Shown here: piece by piece, positions 20,306-26,934 of the stretch
Layout of the letters: each line of letters opens with the position of its first letter
Numbering within the stretch: the first letter of the stretch is position 1
DNA from: a virus
Direction: 5' to 3' (one strand)
Virus record (IMG/VR): IMGVR_UViG_3300025137_000088
Coordinates: 1 to 40,163 of that record
Length of the DNA stretch: 40,163 nt
Position numbers and translations under genes: made by a program
Notes under the pieces: generated by a model
Databases searched by the model: none
Told to the model about the DNA's origin: nothing
Seen by the model: the letters and a program-made list of their open reading frames with translations, nothing else

Positions 20306-20557
20306 TTGTTCTGCGACTTACGTGAGTGGCGGATGCTGGAGTTGATCAACCCCCCATCTAAGAGGCATTCGGTAGCCAAGGATTGGCTGCGCTTCAACCA
20401 TAAGCAATGTGGCTATGGGGGGCAGATCTACATCCAGAATTCTATGCCGCGAATTTTGGGCACCGCTCATCAGCTCGATGTGGAGCTTCTAACGTGGGAG
20501 TTAGTGAAACCGAAAGCGGTCAAATCTCAAACGGTCAAAAAGAAGGCTCGCATATGA
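20306..20557 (+). CDS. Protein of unknown function, start uncertain
   Basis: 83 residues from a TTG at 20306. The reading frame upstream continues in good protein-like sequence (SALGEIEYDPANPKLFCDLR) into the 3' end of the previous gene without an ATG, GTG or TTG. The true start may therefore be a rare codon such as the ATA at 20279, or expression may involve a shift from the previous gene. Core: EWRMLELINPPSKRHSVAKD, HKQCGYGGQIYIQ, then a Lys-rich tail (KSQTVKKKARI). It overlaps the next gene by 4 nt (ATGA). Confidence 0.6.
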   Translation: MFCDLREWRMLELINPPSKRHSVAKDWLRFNHKQCGYGGQIYIQNSMPRILGTAHQLDVELLTWELVKPKAVKSQTVKKKARI

Positions 20558-20793
20558 CGATGATGATTTTCGTTCTTATCGTTGTGATCGGGGGCCGTCC
20601 GACTGGTGAAGAGTTCTACTTCCAAGAATTAACGTCATGTCTTCGATTTTCGGACAGTTTGAACAACCAATCTGTGACGTTAACGAATGGGGGCCGAAAC
20701 AGATTCTTTGAAACCTACTGCCGCGTAAGAGAGATAGCTACGGCGGACGCGGGTACTAAGATTTTGTTTCGTGACATTAAAGACGATGACTAG
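20554..20793 (+). CDS. Small membrane or secreted protein of unknown function
   Basis: 79 residues from the ATG at 20554, overlapping the preceding stop (ATGA). A hydrophobic N terminus (MTMMIFVLIVVIGG) could be a membrane anchor or signal peptide, followed by a polar domain with two Cys (LTSCLRFSDSLNN and FETYCRVREI) that could form a disulfide in the periplasm, ending DIKDDD. The layout suggests an envelope-exposed protein; no family named. Confidence 0.65.
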   Translation: MTMMIFVLIVVIGGRPTGEEFYFQELTSCLRFSDSLNNQSVTLTNGGRNRFFETYCRVREIATADAGTKILFRDIKDDD

Positions 20794-21047
20794 TGGATGC
20801 CGCTGGTGTTGACCCGCCGCCAAGCACCAGCGCAGCAGCAGTGCGTCACTACGAGGAGCTGGCGTCCAAGCTCAACAAGGTCGTTGATACGCAGAGAGTC
20901 TCGCAGGTTACGCACTCTTATTCGCTCAGATGGGAGCAGTACAAAGTTACCCAATTTGCGGAGCTGTACTACAGCTATGCGGATGGAGCGATCTCAGTGA
21001 AGCATCTCAAAAGCGAAGAGACTCAGATTGTGAACCTACAGGCTTAG
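20793..21047 (+). CDS. 84-aa protein of unknown function
   Basis: Starts at a GTG that overlaps the previous stop by one nucleotide (TAGTG). A Pro/Ala-rich N terminus (DAAGVDPPPSTSAAAVRHYE) is followed by a helix (LASKLNKVVDTQRVSQV) and a Tyr-rich part (FAELYYSYADGAISV). No recognised domain. It is part of a chain of small coupled genes between scaffold and capsid. Confidence 0.65.
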   Translation: MDAAGVDPPPSTSAAAVRHYEELASKLNKVVDTQRVSQVTHSYSLRWEQYKVTQFAELYYSYADGAISVKHLKSEETQIVNLQA

Positions 21048-21049
21048 TA

Positions 21050-21172
21050 ATGGACAAGGTCATGCTTACCTGTATGAAGTGCAAGAAGAAAAGACCTCTG
21101 GACGCGATGTGCCACTTGTGGGGGAAGACTCTGTGCCCTAAGTGCGTAAGCAAAAAATTAATCGGCTGCTAA
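21050..21172 (+). CDS. 40-aa zinc-ribbon protein
   Basis: MDKVMLTCMKCKKKRPLDAM opens the protein, followed by LCPKC near residues 29-32: two C-x2-C pairs, a complete minimal zinc ribbon with a basic middle. The ATG at 21050 overlaps no gene and follows the previous stop by 2 nt. It could bind nucleic acid or a protein partner. Confidence 0.7.
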   Translation: MDKVMLTCMKCKKKRPLDAMCHLWGKTLCPKCVSKKLIGC

Positions 21173-21198
21173 GGCCATCAGCAATATAGAGGTAACAG

Positions 21199-21486
21199 AT
21201 GAGTGAGAGAGACCCAAGGTTAGCCAGAGCCGGTGTCAGTGGTTATAACAAACCGAAAGCCACGCCTAAGCATCCAAAGAAGTCCCACATCGTGGTGGCT
21301 AAGGAAGGCGACAAGATAAAAACCATCAGGTTTGGCGAGCAGGGAGCAAGTACTGCTGGTAAGCCGAAAGCTGGAGAGTCCGAGCGGATGAAAAAGAAGC
21401 GTGCCAGTTTCAAATCCCGCCACGGAAAGAACATCGCCAAGGGAAAAATGAGCGCCGCCTATTGGGCAAATCGCGTCAAATGGTAA
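21199..21486 (+). CDS. Conserved basic phage protein
   Basis: 95 residues, very basic: MSERDPRLARAGVSGYNKPK, then HPKKSHIVVAKEGDKIKTIR and FGEQGASTAGKPKAGESERM, ending MSAAYWANRVKW. I recall near-identical patterns (DPRLARAGVSGYNKPK and SHIVVAKEGDKIKTIRFGxQG) in many podoviruses and other marine phages, of unknown function, usually near capsid genes. The charge suggests DNA or capsid binding. SD AGAGGT upstream. Confidence 0.85.
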   Translation: MSERDPRLARAGVSGYNKPKATPKHPKKSHIVVAKEGDKIKTIRFGEQGASTAGKPKAGESERMKKKRASFKSRHGKNIAKGKMSAAYWANRVKW

Positions 21487-21510
21487 CGCCATATAAGGCT
21501 TGATACTTCA

Positions 21511-21712
21511 AGTACTAATGGTACTATTTCGTTATCGCCAGACCATGCGAAATTGGTTCGTGTCGTACACGTTAAAACCGTACACCGCCTGTAAAGGCGT
21601 TAAACCTTCCGAGGTCGCCCCTCGTTAATAAGCGCTAGTTCGTCGCCTCACGATACGAGGAAACGGATTAGCCGCTCCAGAAGTCGGCTAAATAAGTAGT
21701 ACCTATGGTACT
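21511..21712 (+). promoter_or_regulatory. Structured leader of the capsid gene, bounded by two AGTAC elements
   Basis: The 258-nt gap before the capsid gene begins and ends with AGTAC-N5-GTACT copies (D at 21511-21525, loop TAATG; E at 21698-21712, loop CTATG). Between them are perfect hairpins: CGTGT/ACACG (21559-21571), CGCCT-GTAA-AGGCG with a GNRA loop (21586-21599), CGAGG/CCTCG (21610-21624), CCTC/GAGG (21646-21660) and the 7-bp TTAGCCG/CGGCTAA (21668-21691). A leader of this kind could stabilise the abundant capsid mRNA, contain the late promoter or act as an RNA regulator. Confidence 0.55.
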
Positions 21713-21744
21713 GGGAATATTTACGTCAATTTATGGAGGCCAAA

Positions 21745-22893
21745 ATGGCTTTAACGAACTTCGGAACGCTTTCGGGCGACCAACTACAGGCGTGGAGCCG
21801 TGACTTTTGGAAAGTCGCACGCAATATGTCTTTTATCAACCAGTTCGCAGGATCTGGTCAGAACGCAATGGTTCAGCGTATTACTGAACTAACCAAGAGC
21901 CAGAAAGGTACTAAGGCAAACATTACGTTGCTTGCTGACATGACTGGTGACGGTATCACTGGCGACAACACCTTAGAAGGTAATGAAGAAGCGCTACGCG
22001 CCTACGACATCACCATTGAGTTGGATCAGCTACGCTTTGCAAACCGCATCGCTGGCCGTATGACCGACCAGAAGACTGTTGTTAACTTCCGTGAGCAGTC
22101 CCGTGACGCGCTTGCCTATGCAATGGCTGATCGCATGGATCAGTTGGCGTTCTTGACGCTGTCTGGTGTTGCTTACACAAGCAAAACTAATGGCGCTCTG
22201 CGTACTACTTCTAGTAGTGCAGGTCACGAGTTGGTAGACCTTGAGTTTGCTTCAGACGTTTCTGCCCCTACGAGTGCTCGCCATCGTCGCTGGGATGCGA
22301 CTAGTGGTTTGGTAGCCGGTGCAACTAACGCTGTTGCTGCTACTGACAAGATCTCTTACGAGTGCATCGTAAACCTCAAAGCGTTTGCCAAGGATAATTA
22401 TATCCGTGGTCTACGTGGCGCTGGTAACGAAGAAGTCTTCCACATGTTTGTAACACCTCAGCAAATGGCGAGCTTGAAGCTAGACGCTTCTTTCTTGGCT
22501 AACGTGCGTAACGCAGGTGTCCGTGGTCAAGCTAACAGCCTGTTCTCAGGTTCAAGCAGCTTGATGGTAGACGGCGTAATGATCCACGAGTTCCGACATG
22601 TGTTTAACACTGCTGGCGCTACAAGCGGTTCATCTAGCAACGCAGGTGCTGCTGGCTACAAGTGGGGTGCAGGTGCCGATGTAGACGGTGCTCGCGCACT
22701 GTTCTGTGGCGCACAAGCTCTGGCAATGGCTGATATTGGCAACCCTGAGATTGTTGAAGATACCTTCGACTACTCAAACCAAGCTGGTATCTCCATCGGC
22801 AAGATCTTCGGTTTACGCAAGCCTAAGTACAACAGCGACGTAAGTGGCAACGTACAGGACTTCGGCGTAATCGCGCTCGATACAGCCGTATAA
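21745..22893 (+). CDS. Major capsid protein, N4-gp56 type
   Basis: 382 residues from the ATG at 21745, preceded by GGAGG at 5-6 nt; the in-frame ATG four codons earlier overlaps this SD. Characteristic segments: LQAWSRDFWKVARNMSFINQ, ANITLLADMTGDGITGDNTL, AYDITIELDQLRFANRIAGR, REQSRDALAYAMADRMDQLA and a late VFHMFVTPQQMASLKLDASF. This is the N4-gp56-family HK97-fold coat protein. It is flanked by a long structured leader and a strong terminator, consistent with very high expression. Confidence 0.94.
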   Translation: MALTNFGTLSGDQLQAWSRDFWKVARNMSFINQFAGSGQNAMVQRITELTKSQKGTKANITLLADMTGDGITGDNTLEGNEEALRAYDITIELDQLRFANRIAGRMTDQKTVVNFREQSRDALAYAMADRMDQLAFLTLSGVAYTSKTNGALRTTSSSAGHELVDLEFASDVSAPTSARHRRWDATSGLVAGATNAVAATDKISYECIVNLKAFAKDNYIRGLRGAGNEEVFHMFVTPQQMASLKLDASFLANVRNAGVRGQANSLFSGSSSLMVDGVMIHEFRHVFNTAGATSGSSSNAGAAGYKWGAGADVDGARALFCGAQALAMADIGNPEIVEDTFDYSNQAGISIGKIFGLRKPKYNSDVSGNVQDFGVIALDTAV

Positions 22894-22902
22894 GCGGTTT
22901 GG

Positions 22903-22928
22903 CCCCCTCTTCGGAGGGGGTCTTTTTT
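22903..22928 (+). terminator. Strong Rho-independent terminator after the capsid gene
   Basis: A 7-bp stem CCCCCTC/GAGGGGG with a TTCG tetraloop, followed by TCTTTTTT, starts 9 nt after the capsid stop. It is a textbook intrinsic terminator and probably sets the capsid mRNA apart from the genes downstream, with readthrough for the tail genes. Confidence 0.95.
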
Positions 22929-22939
22929 GAGGAACAAAC

Positions 22940-23398
22940 ATGTTCGGATTTGGCCGTAAAAAGAAAGACCGAAAGGTAAGAACACAGACTACTGCCGAGC
23001 GTAAAAGAGGTGGTAATAGCCCCGCAGCGCGTAGAGCAGCATCGAAGTCTACAGTACGCAGCCGCCCATCAGCTTCGGCTTATGCATCCGTAGAGAAACC
23101 GCCTGCGACTAAACCAAAGTCACCTACGACTAAGGCCAAGGTAAAAACCCCGACTAAAAGCGAAACCCGCAAAGCGGTAGCGGCAAAGGAAAACATTGCG
23201 GCTACAGCGAGCAAGGTAACAGGTAGCAAAAAGACCAAAGGTGGTGACTACAAGACTTACGCGAAGGGAAGTACAGCCGCGCAGAGTTTCAGGGCCAAGT
23301 ATGCCGCTGCAATGGCAGAAAATAAGAAGCTAAAAAAGGCAGGGAAGCCCACTAAAAAGACGTTCACTTGGAACGGTAAAAAATACGCAACTAAATAA
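22940..23398 (+). CDS. Lys/Ala-rich basic protein of the virion module
   Basis: 152 residues, extremely basic and low-complexity in residues 1-100 (Lys, Thr, Ala, Pro repeats such as KPKSPTTKAKVKTPTKSETR). The C-terminal part is a compact conserved-looking domain: DYKTYAKGSTAAQSFRAKYA and KTFTWNGKKYATK. The second motif (SFRxxxA...TFxWxGxxY) is shared by small proteins next to capsid genes in many phages. It may bind packaged DNA or the capsid interior. SD GAGGA upstream, just after the terminator. Confidence 0.75.
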   Translation: MFGFGRKKKDRKVRTQTTAERKRGGNSPAARRAASKSTVRSRPSASAYASVEKPPATKPKSPTTKAKVKTPTKSETRKAVAAKENIAATASKVTGSKKTKGGDYKTYAKGSTAAQSFRAKYAAAMAENKKLKKAGKPTKKTFTWNGKKYATK

Positions 23399-23408
23399 AA
23401 GGTAAACC

Positions 23409-23810
23409 ATGAAGGTAGTTTCTAATGAAGATTTACGTGTAGCCACTTTGTCAGGCAGCGTATTTATGTTTATTGCAGGTGAGCCAACAGAGTGCTCTGA
23501 CGAGATCGGATTGGCGGCTATGCAAATGGGCGCAAAATCTGCCGATGCAGGCACGGTTGAAGAAACGCCTGCTGTAACTGCGGATGAACCAGAGCCAGAG
23601 AGGGCGAACTGGTACGGCGAAGCTGAGCCTGAAGAAGATACTCCACCCGCAGATTTGGTGGCGGCGATGGAAGCTCTTATCGCGGAAGGTGACCCTAACA
23701 ATTTTAAAGCGGACGGTGGCCCTAAAGCAGCCGTCATTAATAAGGCCGTAGGCCGCACGGTTTCTACCAGCGAGCGCGAAGCAGCTTGGGAAGAAGCTCT
23801 TAATAATTAG
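23409..23810 (+). CDS. Acidic virion-module protein of unknown function
   Basis: 133 residues. The N-terminal half has a beta-type start (MKVVSNEDLRVATLSGSVFM) and an Ala/Gly helix (CSDEIGLAAMQMGAK). The middle is Glu/Pro-rich (linker). The C-terminal segment DLVAAMEALIAEGDPNNFKA and AVINKAVGRTVSTSEREAAW is a helical domain I have seen in phage proteins next to the coat gene. Possibly a head-completion or decoration protein. Confidence 0.65.
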   Translation: MKVVSNEDLRVATLSGSVFMFIAGEPTECSDEIGLAAMQMGAKSADAGTVEETPAVTADEPEPERANWYGEAEPEEDTPPADLVAAMEALIAEGDPNNFKADGGPKAAVINKAVGRTVSTSEREAAWEEALNN

Positions 23811-23818
23811 AGGCTGAT

Positions 23819-24532
23819 ATGACTGTAACTGTTGATAGCGTTGTAAATAGGGTTCAAGTAATCCTTCAAGACACCACGGGTATTCGGTGGCCTGTTACAT
23901 CTGAGTTGGTGCTGTTTATTAACGATGCTCAAAGAGAGATAGCACTATTAAAGCCTGATGCTAGCGCAACGACTTCAAACGAGCAGTTAGTTACTGGCAC
24001 AAGGCAAACGCTACCTACTGGTGGTAATCGCCTTCTCCGTGTTGTACGAAACATGTCTGGTACTGCCAGCAGTTCAACGGGCAAACGCGCAGTTAGATTG
24101 GTTTCTCGCGAAATACTCGATGCTCAAACTCCAAACTGGCATGACGCTACTGTGTCCTCTGGTACTGATGCGGCACACACCACCGAGATAAAACACTACA
24201 TATACGATGAGCAAAACCCTCGCGTTTACTATGTATACCCAGGCGTTGCAGGTAATGCGTTTGCCGAGGTCGTGTTCTCAGCTAACCCATCGACAGTAGC
24301 TGCGGGTGGCAATTTATCGATCCCTGACATCTACGGAAATGCAGTGACGGATTATGTGCTCTTTAGGGCCTACACCAAAGATGCAGAATATGCAGGTAAC
24401 AATCAACGTGCCAGCACGCATTACAACTTGTTTATTAATTCTGTTACTGGAAAGGGTCAGATCGACATCATTACCTCTCCGAATACAGACCTAAACCAAG
24501 GCGTAACACTACCGTCTCAAGCGCAGGGGTAA
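23819..24532 (+). CDS. Head-tail adaptor-like protein
   Basis: 237 residues. The N-terminal helix pair VDSVVNRVQVILQDTTGIRW and ELVLFINDAQREIALLKPDA is typical of phage adaptor (connector) proteins that sit under the portal. The later part is beta-rich (HYIYDEQNPRVYYVYPG, FAEVVFSANPS) with a conserved-looking DYVLFRAYTKDAEYAGNNQR helix. It follows the coat gene and is followed by another connector-type gene, as in other podoviruses. I believe it belongs with the DUF6682-type adaptors. Confidence 0.75.
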   Translation: MTVTVDSVVNRVQVILQDTTGIRWPVTSELVLFINDAQREIALLKPDASATTSNEQLVTGTRQTLPTGGNRLLRVVRNMSGTASSSTGKRAVRLVSREILDAQTPNWHDATVSSGTDAAHTTEIKHYIYDEQNPRVYYVYPGVAGNAFAEVVFSANPSTVAAGGNLSIPDIYGNAVTDYVLFRAYTKDAEYAGNNQRASTHYNLFINSVTGKGQIDIITSPNTDLNQGVTLPSQAQG

Positions 24533-24535
24533 TGA

Positions 24536-25216
24536 ATGGCTTCGTATGAGTCGTTACTGTCAGAGATCATTCCGATGGTGCCAAGTTGCACAGATACGCT
24601 CATAGAGCAAAACATCCGTGCAGCAGTTATTGAGCTTTGTGAAAAGTCCAAGGTATATCAGGTTGAGTTAGACCCACTCACTACGGTTGCGAACACTTAC
24701 GCTTACGATCTAGAACCGCCGAGTGGGACAGTAGTACACGAGATCGTTTGGGTCTCCTATAACGGTGATGACCTTGAAGCTGCGACCACTGCGCTTATCG
24801 AGCAGCGCAAACCACGTTGGCGAGATCAGGGTAACGAAGGTACGCCTGAGTATTTTGTAAGGCAGTCAACGACATTGTTTAACTTGGTGCCAATACCAAG
24901 TGTGACTGCAGCCAACAGCGTATTGATGCGCGTCATCTTAAAGCCAACGCATACCTCCACTTCCTGCAGCGATGACGTAATGAATGACTATCGCGACACC
25001 ATTATCAACGGCGCGATTTACAGACTTTTGCGTATTCCTGGGCGGGAGTGGACAGATTATCCAGGGGCACAAGTTTATGGATCTTTATTTTTAGAAGGTC
25101 TGGCAGAAGCTGAAGGCCGTGCATTACAGAAAGAAACAAGAGTAGCTAGGAAGGTTAGGTATGGCGGTGCAGGAGGTATTTACAGGGTTGGCGCACTCGC
25201 CTACTCAAAACGATGA
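24536..25216 (+). CDS. Connector or tail-tube-type protein
   Basis: 226 residues. The N-terminal helices (LLSEIIPMVPSCTDTLIEQN, IRAAVIELCEKSKVYQVELD) again look like an adaptor or gatekeeper protein. The middle is beta-rich with HEIVWVSYNGDDLEAATTAL, and a DYRDTIINGAIYRLLRIPGR helix follows. The DxxxxxxNGAxxRL pattern occurs in podovirus tail-tube or stopper proteins. The gene starts 3 nt after the previous stop and overlaps the next by 56 nt. Confidence 0.7.
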   Translation: MASYESLLSEIIPMVPSCTDTLIEQNIRAAVIELCEKSKVYQVELDPLTTVANTYAYDLEPPSGTVVHEIVWVSYNGDDLEAATTALIEQRKPRWRDQGNEGTPEYFVRQSTTLFNLVPIPSVTAANSVLMRVILKPTHTSTSCSDDVMNDYRDTIINGAIYRLLRIPGREWTDYPGAQVYGSLFLEGLAEAEGRALQKETRVARKVRYGGAGGIYRVGALAYSKR

Positions 25217-25625
25217 ACGCGAGATTGAACCAGTTGTTGGTGATATTCGTAAAGACTGGGATAGCGTGCGCCCTTGTATTGAGTGGATTTTACAGAATCA
25301 GCCGCAGTTATCGTTCCGACCTGAAGATGTCTACGCAGAGATTGTTTCCGGTCACGCCGTCTACTGGAAATCGGTGGACGGATTTGTTGTCACGACTGTT
25401 GAAGTGGATGGATTCACATCCAAGAAGACCCTCCATTGCTGGCTGGCTTGGTCGGAACAGCGGGGGCAGAAGACGGTTTTGAAACACTATCCGTTTTTTC
25501 AGAGGGTGGCGGCAGATGCAGGGATGGAGGCGTTAGAAGTCAGAACGCCTCACTCTGGAATGGAACAGGTGTTATTAGACGCTGGTTGGAAGCTAGACAC
25601 TGTTGTTTATCGATTAGAGGTATAG
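25161..25625 (+). CDS. GNAT-like internal virion or assembly protein
   Basis: 154 residues. Layout resembles an acetyltransferase fold: strand-helix start (DIRKDWDSVRPCIEWILQNQ), SGHAVYWKSVDGFVVTTVEV strands, then FFQRVAADAGMEALEVRTPH and a final AGWKLDTVVYRLEV strand. T7 gp13, which has a GNAT-like fold, sits at a similar place before the internal core genes. No clear acetyl-CoA loop, so an assembly role is more likely than catalysis. The start overlaps the previous gene. Confidence 0.55.
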   Translation: MAVQEVFTGLAHSPTQNDEREIEPVVGDIRKDWDSVRPCIEWILQNQPQLSFRPEDVYAEIVSGHAVYWKSVDGFVVTTVEVDGFTSKKTLHCWLAWSEQRGQKTVLKHYPFFQRVAADAGMEALEVRTPHSGMEQVLLDAGWKLDTVVYRLEV

Positions 25626-25627
25626 AG

Positions 25628-26341
25628 ATGGGCAGTAAGCCAAAGCAACAAGATTATCAAGCGACAGACGCTGAGAAGACTTCGGCGGGTGTCGCTAAAG
25701 CCGAGTACGACAAGTTCAAAAAGCTTTACGGCCCTTTGCTGCGAGATATGCGAGACCAGTCAAAAAGTACCGACCCCACTCGCCAGTTACGTGCAAGGGC
25801 TAACGCCGACACTATGCAAGCTTTGACCCAGAACCCTACTTATCAGGGTACGCAGGCTTTATCTCAATCAGGTGAAACAGCGCAGGCTTTACAAGGCCAG
25901 CTTGGTCAAGCCAGTGCAAAAGGTAAAGCAATAGAGAACACGCTACAGACTAACGTGCTTGGTACCGCACGCGGGCAGGCTGCTGACGCTCAGAGCGGCA
26001 TGGCACAAGCTTCAAATATGGCTACGAGTAACGCCTTAAATAAAGCGGCGGCTACTCAAATGACCCGTAACGCACGTAACGCTGCCGCCGCGCAAGTAGG
26101 AACTACTTTGGTAGCCCAAGGCCTTAGCAATATGCAGACACGCGGTGCGAAGGCCCCGACAGATGCTCAAGGCAATCGATTAGCGGGGCCTCCTCAAGAA
26201 GCACGCGGAAGTTTCTTTGCACCAGTTAATTCGCAGGGGCAAAAGGCTTTGTCGATTGTAAACCGCGCTAATTATTCAGGCACGCTAAACGATCCTCAGA
26301 ACCCCTTTAGTCCTTTTGCTTATAAAAGTGGAGGCGGGTAA
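25628..26341 (+). CDS. Internal virion protein (Gln/Ala-rich)
   Basis: 237 residues from the ATG at 25628; a longer frame lies inside the previous gene. Helical, Ala/Gln-rich: KTSAGVAKAEYDKFKKLYGP, LRARANADTMQALTQNPTYQ, AKGKAIENTLQTNVLGTARG, NALNKAAATQMTRNARNAAA. The C terminus is Gly/Pro/Asn-rich. Such proteins precede the large ejection proteins in T7-like tail/core modules. It overlaps the next gene by one nucleotide (TAATG). Confidence 0.7.
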   Translation: MGSKPKQQDYQATDAEKTSAGVAKAEYDKFKKLYGPLLRDMRDQSKSTDPTRQLRARANADTMQALTQNPTYQGTQALSQSGETAQALQGQLGQASAKGKAIENTLQTNVLGTARGQAADAQSGMAQASNMATSNALNKAAATQMTRNARNAAAAQVGTTLVAQGLSNMQTRGAKAPTDAQGNRLAGPPQEARGSFFAPVNSQGQKALSIVNRANYSGTLNDPQNPFSPFAYKSGGG

Positions 26342-26925
26342 TGGCTTACGGATTTCAAAGTGAGTATGAAGATAACGCAGGGCTAGGCCTTGGGGGGACA
26401 AGCGCAATACCAAATGTTACGGATCCAGAAAAGACATATGCGGATATAACGCGAAACGAATACATGGATTTTCTGCGCGACTACGGTGATTTTGAGAAAG
26501 ACCTTATTACTAAGGCTCAAAGTGACACTTCTTTGATTGATGCCGCAAAGGAAGATTCGGTTGCAGCAGAAGGGCTCGCTTCCGGTATGGCTAGTAGAAA
26601 CGCACAGCGTTTTGGGGTGCAGCTAACTCCTGCACAGCGTCAACAACAGTCGGCAGGGTTGCAAAGAGCAAACACCTTGGGATCGATTCAAGCTGTGTCT
26701 GATGCGCGTATTGCACAACGCGAGTCGAATCAAAGATTGCTGTCGGATCTTATAAATATTGGACAGGGCGTTAATCGCGCTTCGCAGTCGCAGCTAGGGA
26801 GTGCAGCAGGTAATGCATCGCAGCGACAGCAGGCTTACCGAAACGCTAAGGCACAATCGCAAGCACAGACTTACAGCACGATTGGTGGTCTGGCTTCCGC
26901 AGCAATAATCGCGCTGGCGATCTAG
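26341..26925 (+). CDS. Internal virion protein, T7 gp14-like
   Basis: 194 residues, polar and Gln/Ala-rich, with residues 85-125 strongly helical (RFGVQLTPAQRQQQSAGLQR) and a C-terminal hydrophobic helix (TIGGLASAAIIALAI). T7 gp14, the first ejected protein, is similarly Ala/Gln-rich and goes into the outer membrane. The TAATG overlap links it to the previous gene. Assignment by position and composition. Confidence 0.65.
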   Translation: MAYGFQSEYEDNAGLGLGGTSAIPNVTDPEKTYADITRNEYMDFLRDYGDFEKDLITKAQSDTSLIDAAKEDSVAAEGLASGMASRNAQRFGVQLTPAQRQQQSAGLQRANTLGSIQAVSDARIAQRESNQRLLSDLINIGQGVNRASQSQLGSAAGNASQRQQAYRNAKAQSQAQTYSTIGGLASAAIIALAI

Positions 26926-26934
26926 GACAAAAAC

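Noticed and set aside
21541-21620. tRNA-like segment with GGTTCG
   Set aside because: No acceptor stem, anticodon arm or CCA-type end can be drawn; the local hairpins do not form a cloverleaf.
25436-25627. N-terminal extension of the 25628 gene
   Set aside because: It lies inside the previous gene in another frame and gives Gly/Arg-rich non-protein-like sequence; the ATG at 25628 is better.
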